Shown here piece by piece: positions 22,651 to 35,105 of a DNA stretch of 64,000 nt. Location: assembly GCF_905220365.1 (NCBI RefSeq), contig NC_061127.1, positions 3,038,001-3,102,000 of the forward strand, read 5' to 3'. The notes below the pieces were generated by a model, which made no database searches, was not told the origin of the DNA, and saw only the letters and a list, made by a program, of their open reading frames with translations. The stretch is from Vanessa cardui (lineage: Eukaryota; Arthropoda; Insecta; Lepidoptera; Nymphalidae). Made by a program: the position numbers and the translations under genes. How positions within the stretch are numbered: the first letter of the stretch is position 1; each line of letters opens with the position of its first letter.

Positions 22651-22684
22651 AATATCAGATTTATATTAGGCAGACTGACTTTAC

Positions 22685-22935
22685 CAGACACTGTTAATGG
22701 TAAATTGCTTCACCATCAATAGAAATTGGTTTTGAAAACTAAGTACGTCACCAATGCACCATTGACTTTGGGAACTGAGATGTTTGCTCTTGTAGTCCGC
22801 TCTCACTTATTCGAGGCTTACGGGTCTTTTGATGTGGAACACAAATATACTAAGTCCTGTTATGTGGCGGTGAAATATGTGATGATTGAATGATATCTGC
22901 CCAGACGAGCTTGCAAAGCCCGACTACTAGTAGTA
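22685..22935 (-). mobile_element. Family C retroposon, diverged
   Basis: Recognisable blocks in order: CACCAATGCACCATTGACTT, TGGGAACTGAGATGTTTGCT, GGAACACAAATATACTAAGT and CCCAGACGAGCTTGCAAAGC. The copy is one of the oldest in the window by divergence. Confidence 0.65.
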
Positions 22936-24872
22936 AATGACATGAATATTGTTATGACATTCCTATCAAAGGCTGTAGTTCCCCCTTTTACATGTCGCCA
23001 CTCGTTGTGATCAATCTTCTTGTCGGAACGCTGATGAAAATATCACAATGCATGTTTATTTATAGCGAACTGATATACAAATCGTTCAGATACCGAGACT
23101 TATATTGAAATGTCACTATTTTTGTTAGTCTTTTAATACAATGATATGAATCCAACTCATAAAATTCGTAAAACAAAAGTTTTATTAAATAATTTGAAAT
23201 GTTAAGCAGTTTATCCTTCGGTCTTACATAAGTCGATTTGTCTATTGTTTACTTTTGTAACATAAGCATTTACGTATCGAAAATTTCAAACTTATGTTCA
23301 TATCTCTTTTACCCGTGAGTGCTTCCCAAATCCACACAGGGGGGCTACACTTTGTTAATGAAAGCTCAAGCATTCGAAAGCTCCACCGAGCTTTTGATTA
23401 CGAGCTTTCAGCATACGACCAATGAAACTGTCTACTCGTATTTCGGCTGTAGCTTTTTGAGGTTGTTGTTTAATACCGATAAAGTATATATACATATTTA
23501 TTTATTTCGCTGAATGACCGTAAACTTCATAAATATATTTACGCGAGAGTATATCGTTGTTTTTTTCATATATAATATTAAGAAATAACTGACATATATA
23601 ATAATAGTTTCTTAAATCTAATATGTGTGATCATGATGAAGAACACATTTGTAGAGCATTAAAACACCGTAGAGACGCTAAGAGTTTATTTCGTAGCGCT
23701 CTATTATAATATGCTTAAAATATATTTATTTACGAGACAACATTAAAACGTTGTGATTGTATTTATATTAAAATAAACTATTTTTAAAGATAAAGTTCCG
23801 AGAAACGAGATTAGAAAAATATTGTTTTGTACAAGAATACTCTGTTTGGTTATTACAAAATTAATCTGAGTTTTTTCCTAAAAATATATATTAATATTTT
23901 TTCCTTGAGCTGTTTAATTAACATATATTAAATTTTTATTTTTTATTCGATTTATTATTCGGTTATTTAATCAACAACTGAAACAATTTAAAAAATTTAT
24001 TCCGTAGGATAAGAAAAAAAGTTTCGAATTCAGAATGTTACATTTGAAATAAACAAACAAACATAGCAAGTCAAATAAGTGCCAGCAAAAATATGTACAG
24101 GCTTTTCTGTAGACGTTTTGGAAACTCACAGACATCTTTTAAAGTTTTTATGTTATAGTTTTGGCAGCGTTTGCTTTGAAAGCACCTGTTTCGAAAATGT
24201 TCTCTGTACGTCAGCATATTCAACCATATTTCAAAAAGATGCAACATAACAACGTACTATGTAATAAAAAGATTGTTTTTTATCAAATAAAGAAATTTTT
24301 TTTTTTTTGTAAATCAAAAAGTAAGTAAGTAGTAAAGACAAGCTTTTAAGCACGTGACTGCGCTACGCACGAGTCGTATCAATACAGTATGCGCCTCCTG
24401 TCCACCGCGATATGCTTGAATAGACAGCCTCTTAGAGGCGGAAATATTTTCACTAGGCATAGCTATTTATTACGTTATATTTTATTTATTATTGAACTAG
24501 CCACTAATACTATTAGTGTCTTCAAATATTATTCTCATAAATACCAAATCATTATTTTATTCGTACATAGGAAACGTTAAAAGCCTACTCGAAGCATGTA
24601 TACTTTAATTTTTAAGTTAATCATCGTTTGTTTTGTTGAGATTTGAAAAGTTCATAAATATTTTTTTTGGGAAGTTTTTATGGTTATGGCATCTTGCAAG
24701 AACACGAACTGACAGTTCTCCTTTAAATTACACTGTTATGGTAAACTACAATATATCACCAACAACACAATAATAGCCCTTGCAAATTCCACTACGAGCA
24801 CTTTTGAGCTCAGTCTACGTAAAATGTATCGGTATTTATTATTTTTCTAGATTAATAGTTGTAGTCTTGCAA
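22936..24872. other. Unassigned DNA
   Basis: AT-rich, no gene or shared repeat supported. The frames at 23319-23513 and 24389-24580 are unrecognised. Confidence 0.5.
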
Positions 24873-24962
24873 GCAACAGTCTGTTAATTTCCCACGTCTA
24901 GACTAAAGCCTCCTATTGCGAAGTAGGTTGGCTCTATTCAACACATACATGTTTCTTCACTA
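24873..24962 (-). mobile_element. Family B SINE 3' fragment
   Basis: CAACAGTCTGTTAATTTCCC and ACTAAAGCCTCCTATT correspond to the end of family B in reverse. The rest is lost. Confidence 0.5.
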
Positions 24963-24981
24963 TATACAACTTACTATAATT

Positions 24982-25027
24982 ATTTTCAATCAAACAATCA
25001 TTAATTGATGATCGATTGATTGAAAAT
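24982..25027. repeat. 46-bp imperfect palindrome
   Basis: ATTTTCAATCAAACAATCAT is followed by its near complement ending ATTGATTGAAAAT. About 20 of 23 arm positions pair, with almost no loop. Confidence 0.65.
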
Positions 25028-25264
25028 ACTATATTTATTTTGATTCATTTAAATTTACTTTTACGCATAAGTAAGAATATATTTATCACGATATGGATAG
25101 TTTTTAAAACAACTTGTATTATCTGTGTCAATTGTAACTTTTATTTCTCATATAATTGTATAGATGGAACTACTAGTCTTTTAAATCGTTAATTTTGTAC
25201 AAATGATTTACATATGAATATTGTAGAGTCAATAAAGTGGGTTTTCAATAGAAATGAAAGTTGA

Positions 25265-25435
25265 ATTCATATGGTGTGATCAGTAAAATAGTTCAGTGTT
25301 GACATTATGGTGTCAAAACCCGGGAAAAATATTCAGACTTGATATCGGACTTAGAACATCGTGTGTTGTGTGAAAAACGGAAACTATTTTAATTCATATT
25401 GTGTGTTCGACAAAATAGTGCAGTGTTGACATACT
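25265..25435 (+). repeat. Two-copy diverged repeat, spacing 127 bp
   Basis: A block of about 43 bp, ATTCATAT.GTGTG then AAAATAGT.CAGTGTTGAC, occurs at 25265 and again at 25392 with a handful of substitutions. The intervening sequence is unrelated to other repeats here. Confidence 0.7.
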
Positions 25436-28016
25436 AATACTTAAATAATTTCAAATAAATTAAATAAAACAGTTCTGGTTACAAATCGATTCCTTAGCAA
25501 TCATCTTTTAAATATTTGTTTAAGAATTTCCGTTTATACAAAAAGTCAAACGTAAAAGTTTTAAATTGAATTTCAGTTGGTCTGTCCCTTGAGTGTTTAA
25601 TAAAACATAGTTTGGTGTTTGATCTGACCTGAGCTCGTATTTCAAAGCGATCTTCCCGACATACCAAGTAACTACCACCCCGAAGCTACTTAACTATCCC
25701 ACAGTCCCTTCAGTAGCGTCTCAATAAATTAAAAATTAGGTTTTGAAAATAAATTAACATATATTTTAAGGAAATTATTCATTATACCGAGAAGTGCTGA
25801 AATCAGTTCGTTAAAATATATGTAAATTTTGTTCGATGAAGTTGGAGAATTAGCTCAAACTACTAGAAGTTGAGAACAGATCGATCTTTGTGCAAAAACC
25901 TTGGAGGGCTTTTGGTTGGCATTAAAAAATTAATGTCCGTGTTCCACAAATTTATTACATTGCATTTATATAATTTTATGAGATAAATATTTTAAATTAT
26001 ATCACGAAGTATTGCTTCGGAAGTTGGAATTTATCTGGCAGGTGCATTATTCATCGGATATTGGATCGGTGTCGTTTGTCTTATATAAATAGCTCGGCTT
26101 AAGAATATTGACTCATAAGAATGTCTATTATAGAAAGATATTTATAAAATCGAACCTTTTGTATTTTAGCATGATATATTTGGTGGCCGTGTGCGTATAT
26201 GTAACTGCCTGTGTGTGTATGTCTACGTGTGTGTATATGTACCTGCCATTCAATTATCATTTATTCTACAAAATACAAAATTATAGATCCGAAGATTGGT
26301 GGCTCATTGGCTATGTACGGAATGGTTGATGTTGCTTACTTGCTATATATATGTTTACCGCATTAGTAAATATTATAACTTATTGATTGGATACACGTTG
26401 CAATTACATCCAACACGTGCAAATTTTCTCACGATATTTTCTTTCATCGTCGAAGAAATTAGTATTTATACACTTGAGCGTATAAATTGTCAGCAGTATT
26501 TATCCGGCTCTTACAGACCAAGTAATACTGGTCCAAGTCTCTGATAATTGTTATTATTTAAAATAACTTTTATTCTATTGAATAAAGTATATAGTTTTGT
26601 TAGTTATTGCACTTCACTGATCCAATATTATTTAAATGCCGTAATGTTTTAGCCAATCTTTCTACAGGCTTTGTTGCTTTACAACCGAGAAAGAAGTTAA
26701 GTCCAATTGAAGTACATCGAAATTCTTGCTGACAAACTTCGGTAAAGTTTTATTTCTTTTATCCATCCGTCAGCCTTTTTCGAAAAATGTACTTCTATCA
26801 ATAGTTGTGCTCAAAATATTTTGTGCTTAAACGGGTGATTTCTGATATTTTGTCAAAATAATTCTCATACAAATATTTATTCCAAAGAACTACAAATGAA
26901 ATATCTATCTTTATATTAATTTATAGCTGCAAAAAGGTCATACGGAATTTGCAGATATATTTTTGCATAGCCAGCATAAATCAGCGTATAACAAACATGT
27001 CAATACGGACGCTCGAACCGAAATAAATCTTTGAGATTAGGGGTTCAGTACATGACCCATGTTCCCTTTATAATTCTTGTGATGACCATGATTATGTTCC
27101 ATTTTTATTAATAATACTATTTTATTAAAGACTGTACTTAGTGCAAGTACTAAATATATACTATACCTGATGAAATATACCTTATAATACCGTATATTTG
27201 TTATAAAGAAATTTATGCGGATTTCTTTAGAGTGAACTGGCAAAATCATCACGCAATGCCTAGTCCAGGAGACCTTACTCTCTCTCTCTCTCTTTCTGTC
27301 TATCTCTTTCTATTGTTTACGGTTATATAGTACTTAAAATATATTTTGTTTTGTTATTGTTTCAATTCATAGGGGATTTTTAATATCAATTATGTCGTGA
27401 TTATTTAATTATTCTTAAACGTTAGTTTATTTTATTTTGCCTATTAATTACTAACTACAAATATACGATCGAGTATTCCGATATGGTTCGTTAATTCTTA
27501 TCAATTTGACTTTTAAGTAGCAATACACTTATCGATCCATTTCAAAAGACAGCATTACGTTTCGACCTATTTATTAAGAAAATATCAATTTTTATTAAAC
27601 TCGTAGTCACCCTAGCGCCGATCAATAAGCAATAGTTATAGTTTGGTGATAACACATCGCATAAAACGATTTATTTTATGTCATGCCATTTGGCTGATCT
27701 GCGGAAAAGATACTGATTGCAAATATGAGTGTTTGATATTAGATTTTGTATCTTCAACAGCATTTTCTTATACAATTATAGATAGTTCATTCAAACATAA
27801 CCAGTACTGCTTAGCAGGATAAAATTTTGCATAGGAATTTCTTGAGGAACATATGTGTTTTTTATGAACATATGTGTCATTTGTTTTACAATAATTTTCC
27901 ACGCACTTCACCTGCCTTTGTTATATAGATCGGAGGTACGACATTATTTTTTCGAGGCTATACTTGAGATTGTAACAAAATGTCTCAAAATCAACAGTTC
28001 TAAACTACACTTAACT
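25436..28016. other. Mostly unassigned DNA with small relics
   Basis: No gene recognised. 26292-26330 looks like a family C scrap (GGTGGCTCATTGGCTATGTA). 26410-26460 resembles the GTTTTCCTTCACCGCCGAG block of family B in reverse. 27279-27293 is a (CT)n run. The rest is AT-rich. Confidence 0.4.
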
Positions 28017-28206
28017 AGTCATCTATATTAATATTATAAATGTGAAAGTAACACAGTATGTCCGTCGCTTTTTCACGACCAAACCGCTGAACTGAATTTG
28101 ATATTTGGTATGAAGCAAACTTGAACTCTAAGAAAGGCATAGGCTACTTATCTTGCCTGACACATGACAAACAACCTTAGACGCGAATGAAGCTGCGGGC
28201 GACTGC
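28017..28206 (+). mobile_element. Family H Helitron-like repeat
   Basis: It opens ATCTATATTAATATTATAAA and TGTCCGTCGCTTTTTCACGA, continues GAACTGAATTTGATATTTGG and ends at GAAGCTGCGGGCGACTGCTA. The opening and the GC-rich CTA-type end agree with non-autonomous Helitrons common in Lepidoptera. Copies also at 32535, 37183 and 40121. Confidence 0.6.
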
Positions 28207-28462
28207 TATGCTATGCTATTTTAATAAACGTATGAGAAATAAATTGCAAAGCAACCTACTTAATAAATACTGGTTTTGTTTTAGCAAATAAAAATGACGT
28301 ATATTTTTAAGCAATTAAGGATCGAAATTATTCGATGCTTATTCTATATTTAAAACAGTTAATTGTAATACGTTACGAAGGTAAACTAACCATATGCGAA
28401 TGTTCGAGTTGCTCACTTCTCAAAGGTAATTTAGATTCATCCACAAACTATCGCTGCCTTTG

Positions 28463-28645
28463 TGTAGGCTCACATGAGCACCACCTCCTTATCAATTATT
28501 CCACCGCCAAACATACTCTATATTACTATGTTCGAAGGGCGAGTAAGCCAGTGTAATTATCATAGGGCATAATTTTAGTTCCTATGATTGCTTGGGCATT
28601 GATCGTTAAGAAATAATTATTATTTATTGGAATTTCAATATCGGG
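28463..28645 (+). mobile_element. Family C retroposon, partial
   Basis: The middle of the family is present (TATCAATTATTCCACCGCCA, GGGCGAGTAAGCCAGTGTAA), with diverged sequence after it. Head and A-rich tail are lost. Confidence 0.6.
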
Positions 28646-28737
28646 CACTAATTTTTACACATATGTATTGGAATTAATTTTGGCTACTTGCTTTTAAATT
28701 GCTCTAGCTAGCTTGTTGCTTGCCAGCGATTTCTTTT

Positions 28738-28862
28738 AATGCTATAGGGGCAGGAACAGGATGCTCATCTGATCTAAAGTAATTACCACCCTCCATGGAC
28801 ATCTGCAACACCGGGGGGCTTGCAGGTGCGTTGCTGGTCTTTAAAGAAGGAGTACGCTCAAT
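28738..28862. mobile_element. Family D interspersed repeat
   Basis: Blocks GGATGCTCATCTGATCTAAA, CCATGGACATCTGCAACACC and GGGGGGCTTGCAGGTGCGTT match a repeat type I associate with lepidopteran genomes. A reverse fragment lies at 63862-63912. Confidence 0.55.
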
Positions 28863-31673
28863 TAATTTAGAAATTAATCAGTGAACACACATTTAATACA
28901 CCATCATTTAAATAAATTCTAAAGTGCTTTGTATAAAAATAGACCCTTTTGATATATTAATACCTGAATTGTTTTTAAAGAACTGTGAAGCCTAGATAAT
29001 TACAAAACTCATATAATATTTCAGCTTTCAGTGAAACCAAATGGAAACACATTTTCCAATATCAATGTTGGCTTCCAACGCCTGCCAACCTCAAAAACTG
29101 TGTTCGTTCAAATTTTTACTTTGTATTTTTGGTTCTCATATATGTTTATTCCTATAACTTTAGAATCGATAATCACACAGAACCCTGAAATACCGATGGC
29201 TCTGAATAGGCCAGCATTTGTTATTTCTATAGTTAAATATATGAAATTGAGTTTCTGATAGAAAAGTAGTCATTTAATTACACAAAACAGTAATAAGATA
29301 TTATCACATAAAAAGTATTTTCTCACGCGTTTTTACATAAATATAAAACTTAAATATGCGACTGTAAACTAACAATGTACTAAGAACTATTAAACTATTA
29401 TTGAATCACCAATGCGCCAACCTTGGTCACAAAGAAGATATGTGCATTGTAACTTGTGGCTGTCATAGCACCCATCAAATTGGAGCAAAAAAATATATAA
29501 GTAGTGCTGTTTTGCGAGTGATGAGGGGTATCTTCATCAACGGGCTCGCGGAAATACATTTTAAGCAAAGTAGTAAGTATTATTTATTATTATTATTATG
29601 AATTGAAATCATCAAAATCAAGTTATAGTATAATTAAAACAATCAAAATGATTTTGAATGCAATGCATTTAAATCTGGAATTAAATTAAATAAACACTCA
29701 GATTGAATATAAAACATTTACAATGTAAGGTTGATATTAATATTAACGAAAAATTCTTGCATGTAAATGATATATCAATTATATAACGTATTTGTTTGCA
29801 ATTTAAATTAATTGAATCTGGTTAAGCAATTAAATTATAATTAACCATTACGTTATTGAATAATGATAATAGTTTTATTGAATTCTTCATGTATTTGTAC
29901 AAGCTTATCAGAGACGCACGAGCTTTTTGATGTGACACATCTAATGCTGCGTCTTCTTAGCTTCCTTATGTCGTCATGCTTTCTCCATCGCCTTTCTCAA
30001 AAAATTTGTGAGTTTTTAAATTAACATGATTTTTTTTTGTATTTTTGTACTCGTGGACAAGACATTCGTAGATAATAAATATCGAGATCCACTTTCACTC
30101 AATCTTTGTAGTGCATTAAAAATCAAAATTAAAACATTTTATATTCAAGTAGTTCATTGCTCATTGCTAGCGGGCTCTTACTTTCGAAGGCACTTTCCTT
30201 CTTTAGAGCATTCCATTTGTCTTCACATATTTAAATAACATGTGACCAGGGATGGGTGATATTATTTGACACGATACATTATAATTACCTATTCGAAAAA
30301 AATACTTCAAAAGTATACAAAGAAAATAATTAACGTTTCAATATATTCTTTATTTAAAACGTAAAATAAATTTGAGGTTTTTCGCGTTCAAATAAAAGGA
30401 CATAATGTAAATAAATAACATATTTTATTCGCATGTAACTACTCTTTAAAATACCAGAGTACACTAGTTTTAATAGATGTAAATGTCAGTTCAAACACAA
30501 GTACTGAACATGCTGCGCAGTTGCATTACTTTTATAGCACGGAATATCAAATTTCCAAAACATTCCAGACACTCAAGTCATCTGGGAACTCACTAACATA
30601 CAGAGTAGTTTTGTAAACGCTTCATCGTAAACTCAGCGGACGTGACGTAGTTAAAACATTGCTACGTTTTACGTTATTTCAGACGAGAATTGGAGACAAA
30701 AATATGCAAAAATAAGCAAAAGTTTCAGACCATTTACACAGCAAACAGCCAATGTAAACAAAATATACAATGATTATATTATGTAGACAACATTTTAATA
30801 ATGCTGCTCCATAAATTTTCTCAATAGCATGTAATCTAACTTTATTCACAGTGAACAAAAGACAGACTTATAGCCTCAAGGCATTTTCTACCAGTCAACC
30901 TTTAGGCTAAACAGATTCGTAAGGCAATACAACCACAACAAAAACAATAGACAAATGAATTTAACAAGAAAGTAATATAAATTTATTATCATTATTATTC
31001 AGCGTTTTACATTTATTATTTTATTCACTGTTTGGGAAGCGATCTACGTTCAATCAATTGTGAACTTTCCATTAAATCCTAATGTTTGTTGAATACTTTT
31101 ACTTCGGTGTGATTTCTGGCAAAGTCCTTTTTCTGATTACTTTCATTACATTACTCCGGCCTTGTAAGTTTTACGCTGTAATTCGTCTTTTATTCTTTTA
31201 TTAATAATAATCTTTACAGTTTTTCATTAAAAATTTCTCTCTTATGACACAAAATATTCAATCAAAGAGAAGTTCTTGGACTTTTCCAATAATAAATTCT
31301 TTGTAGCATACCTTGCATCGGTAAGAACATGAGATCGCTCTTATCGTGTTCGAATACATTATAATAGTAACTAACACAGAATGTACGTCCGAACACGTAT
31401 ACATGTACTACAATATTTTGTATACAAGCTACTACGCAGTTAGTCGACATAAAAATGTCCTCTGTGGCAAAAGAAACGATCAGCATTTCTGTTGGACAGT
31501 CCCTCACAGGAAGCATTCGCATTATTACAGTTCAAATATGAATATTACATAAGCGAGTGATCAGATTCATGATAAGATTTGTTTAATATTTAATAACTAG
31601 ATATGCTTAAAATCGAATGTTAGATTTTTAGACATTACAAGCGAATATTGCCGTTGAGTGAACGCCCCAAGAA
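28863..31673. other. Long unassigned stretch
   Basis: No gene recognised. 29403-29464 resembles a family C scrap in reverse (CACCAATGCGCCAACCTTGG). The frame at 29031-29258 follows an AATATTTCAG that could be a splice acceptor, but its product is unknown. Confidence 0.4.
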
Positions 31674-31722
31674 TATTGCAATATTCTTTATTGAAGTAGG
31701 ATCATAAAAGCAATCCCGATCC
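31674..31722 (-). mobile_element. Family G end fragment
   Basis: ATATTCTTTATTGAAGTAGG then ATCATAAAAGCA is the reversed 3' end of family G. A second fragment follows at 32008-32060 (GGCTCATAAAGCATTTTTAA). Confidence 0.5.
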
Positions 31723-31740
31723 GTCGCAGAAGAATAGGAA

Positions 31741-32007
31741 GGAGGATACGATGCTACGTTTAATAGGCGCCGCAGGGACTAGGAGGGTTCTCAGTAACCC
31801 CGGAATCCTCCATAGGAATTAGAGGCTCGCACAAGCGGGTTATTCAGGTAGGCTTCACAGTAGCATGCGAAAGAGGGTGCCACTGCTTTATTGGTGGGTA
31901 TTTCAGTGTGCCCGAACGCACTCGGCGTCCTGGGCACCGGCGATCCCCACATACCTCTCCACTTCACGCGTTGGAAACGCGTAATGCGTTTTACCACCGA
32001 GAAAAAA
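31741..32007. mobile_element. GC-rich interspersed repeat, class unknown
   Basis: This block is much GC-richer than the window, with GGCGCCGCAGGGACTAGGAG, GAACGCACTCGGCGTCCTGG and TTGGAAACGCGTAATGCG. A 74-codon reverse frame (31791-32015) covers it. The composition jump and resemblance to blocks I recall in other Lepidoptera suggest a young mobile insertion; it lies between two scraps of family G. I cannot assign it to a named element. Confidence 0.5.
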
Positions 32008-32060
32008 AGGCTCATAAAGCATTTTTAAATCATCATGTTACAGTCGTCGGTGTATAACAC

Positions 32061-33055
32061 TCAGCTTAGTAAGATATTCCAAGAATGCTCTCTGATACGA
32101 CCTTCAAAACGATTGAAATAGTCAGATCCCATCTAATTTGCAATCTTGTTTTCGGCCTCCAGCAAAGTGTAACAGTATGAATTAATCATGAATCCAGCGA
32201 CTATTTTTGGCGTAATGCGCGGAGAAAAATGCGGAGTTTCATCGTTTATTTATATGTTTGTCAAGGGTTCGTTCTTGAATTGCTCGAATAAATAACATGA
32301 ACTTAAATGATTTTACAGTAAGTACCAACATACAAAAGAAAAACAAAACAAAATTACATGTAACATTTTATGATGTATCGTTTAACATTATAAGTGAATG
32401 TCAAAATATAAGATTTTTAATTTAAAACGAAATCTTTGAAAGCATATCAAAGGTGACAGTATTGTGACATAAATTGTAGTATTGATCTTTTGAAAGATAT
32501 AAGTTAACAATTATAAGTTAACGAACTAATTCGACGAATATTGCTCTTTCACGAACAAACCACTGTAACAAATTTGAACAAAAAATGTGATATTATGAAA
32601 CAAGATTCAACTCCATGAACACTGGCTATTTAAGCCTAACACCAGATCACTAAAATGCAAGCAATGGTGACTACTTAATAATAAATTTAAATTTGTAACA
32701 ACACATAAAAACTTTCTTATATTATGTACTTTTCATGTTACCCAGCGCGGGCATCAGAAAAATTATCTCATATATATTCTCATACTAATTTAATATATTG
32801 GTGACACTTCAAAAATTTCTAGAATTACTAAAATGTTAAGACATCATTCGCTACAGAACACAGCCATATATTATAATACCTTCTAAAAAAGTAGGATAAT
32901 ACGAGTAATTTTACTTTAGAATTGATTACATTGTATAATGTGTGATCGAAGTTTTTTGTTCACACTTGTAATCGATTAAGTGATAAAGGATGAAGGCATT
33001 TTTATATTCAAACACTTCTTAGTCTTCCTAATACTCAGACGAATCTAATTAACTA
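32061..33055. other. Mostly unassigned DNA
   Basis: AT-rich. 32535-32645 resembles family H (ATTGCTCTTTCACGAACAAA, GATTCAACTCCATGAACACT). Nothing else is recognised. Confidence 0.4.
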
Positions 33056-33330
33056 AACTTGGTAGTAGGGCTTTGTGCAAGCCCGTCTGGGTAGGACCAC
33101 CCACTCATCAGTTATTCTACCGCCAAATAACAGTACTCAGTATGTGTTCCGATTTTCAAATCGGAAGGGTGTGCGAGCCAGTGTAGCTACAGGCACAAGG
33201 GACGTAACATAGTTAGTTCCCAAGGTTGGTGGCACATTGACGATGTAAGGAACAGTTAATATTTCTTACAGCGTCATTGTTTATGGGTGATGATGACCAC
33301 TTACCATCAGGTGGCCCATATGCTAAAAAA
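33056..33330 (+). mobile_element. Family C retroposon, near full length
   Basis: It starts GGTAGTAGGGCTTTGTGCAA and keeps every block to CAGGTGGCCCATATGC, then enters A-rich sequence early, so the CTCGTCCGCCAACC end is missing. AAACTT on both sides (about 33055 and 33333) may be a 6-bp target duplication. Confidence 0.8.
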
Positions 33331-33591
33331 GAAACTTTAGGTATTTACAAGTCAGATTTATCGAGTATTTATTCACCTTTGTAATTCGATTGATCAAAGC
33401 AATAAATTTAATGAATGGTCTCCTTTATCCACGTCTCTATTCCTGAGCTAAATGTTCAATTCAAAAAGGACCTGCGTAACCATAATCAGGTTACTAAAAC
33501 TTGCAATCGCGTAGCGGTCGCAAAGTGCGCAATTATTGGAAAGCCGGCTTCAAAGGATCTAATATGCCCGACAAACCTCGTTGCCTGTGAC

Positions 33592-33655
33592 TGCCTTGGT
33601 GGTCTAGCTCGTATTGGTGTAAATCCAAGTTCTTAGGTTCAAACCCTAAATAAGT
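33592..33655 (+). mobile_element. tRNA-like SINE head, separate family
   Basis: TTGGTGGTCTAGCTCG resembles a pol III A box and GGTTCAAACCC a B box, 40 bp apart. The order suits a tRNA-derived SINE, but no cloverleaf can be drawn, so it is not a tRNA gene. Confidence 0.4.
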
Positions 33656-34265
33656 ATATGACTTACTTTTTTTAACGTAAAGTTTAATTAAGATCTCAAA
33701 GCTTTAAAACTATTACGAGTTTGTAATCATGAAATACATATATGTAATTAAACATAATATAATCGTTTCACTAGAAGTTTGAAAAACACTTTTAAATAAA
33801 ACTGAACCGATAAAATATTTTATTAAAATATTTTTTCATAACATATTTTATTTTTAAACATTATTTCACTCACTTTGTTTTTGTTTTTCAAATCATTTGT
33901 TATGTTCAATATAACTAGTATTACGATGTACCTATTATTTAACTCAAACTGTACGTAGGTATTACGGAAACCAGAATCAAGATTTTTATCCTGGAGGAAG
34001 TATTCTCCAGAGGATAGTCGTAGATAAATACGTTAAGTTCAAAGTTTATGCGATTTAAAATAATATGAAATTTAACTCGCAGTAAATTTATACGTACAAC
34101 ATTGACGCAAGACTTTTTTTTAAGTCAGTATTATAATATGACACAACTTAGATGAAACATCGGCAAAATTCGTAAAACCGATTACATCCGAATTAAGTAC
34201 GCTATCCGAAATTATTTCTTATGTGAATACGATCTTTACACAAACGTAATAATTGGTAATATCAT

Positions 34266-34284
34266 CTAACCTAACCTAACCTAA
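34266..34284 (-). repeat. Short telomere-type (CCTAA)n run
   Basis: Three and a half CTAAC units, the complement of the insect telomere motif TTAGG. It is too short to be a telomere. Confidence 0.6.
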
Positions 34285-34672
34285 TATTTTCGTCAATATG
34301 AAACGTCTATTTTCATGCACTTGTTTTCTCCGGTTAAACTGACGCGAGAATCTATAGCGACGAATAGCGTCGAATGACACGATAGGGAGCTATTTCTATT
34401 GGTAATATAAATCGGCAGTAATTGGTTTTATTGAATTTGCTGATGCTACATCTAAGTTGTGTCGTACTGTTCGTATTTGTGTCATGAATAGTTATATCAT
34501 TAGCGCGTCTGTTGTTTCAGTAAGATTATTAGAGCATAACAATAATCATACGATGTATCTGGGCTTTTATTACTTTGAAAATTAAAATATACTTTAGTAA
34601 AGCAGGCTTTTACAATCACTTTCGAATTGAAATTTTAGCACTACCATTTATATACTTCTGTACCGTGGTTTT

Positions 34673-35105
34673 GGCGATCGAGCATATGGGCCACCTGATG
34701 GTATATGGTGACCACTGCCCATAGACAATGGCGCTATACGAATCATTAACCATCCTTTTTATCGCCTATGCGCCACCAACATTGGGAACTAAGATGGTAT
34801 GTCCCTTGTGCCTGTAATTACAATTTGTTACCTTTTTCTATATCTGTTTTCCTCTACCTTAAGGTTGCCTGGAAGAGAACGCTGTGTTAGCGATAAGGCC
34901 GCCTCTTGTACATCTTTCATCTAACCGTGTATATGTGATTTATTTACTGGTGTACAATAAAGAGTATTTTGATTTGATTTGATTTGATTTGTTCACTCAC
35001 ACCTCAAACCGGAACACAACAATACTAAGTACTATTGTTTGGCGGTAGAATATCTGATGAGTGGGTGATACCCAGACGGGCTTGCACAAAGCCATACCAC
35101 CAAGA
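34673..35105 (-). mobile_element. Family C retroposon split by another insertion
   Basis: The copy runs from GAGCATATGGGCCACCTGAT to GGGCTTGCACAAAGCCATAC. It is interrupted at 34830-34986 by a family L element. Without the insert the two halves join as in uninterrupted copies. Confidence 0.8.
34830..34986 (+). mobile_element. Family L retroposon 3' end
   Basis: Contains AAGGTTGCCTGGAAGAGAAC, GCGATAAGGCCGCCTCTTGT and ACAATAAAGAG, and ends in a (TTTGA)n run. AACGCTGTGTTAGCGAT can form a small stem-loop. This is the kind of 3' end found on lepidopteran non-LTR elements and their SINEs. ATTTGTT on both sides (34823-34829, 34987-34993) fits a 7-bp target duplication. Confidence 0.7.

Noticed and set aside
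31791..32015. A protein-coding gene on the reverse strand
   Set aside because: The frame lies in a GC-rich repeat-like block where long frames arise easily; no domain is recognised.
34266..34284. A telomere or telomere-targeted retrotransposon junction
   Set aside because: Under four motif units and no TRAS- or SART-like sequence beside it.
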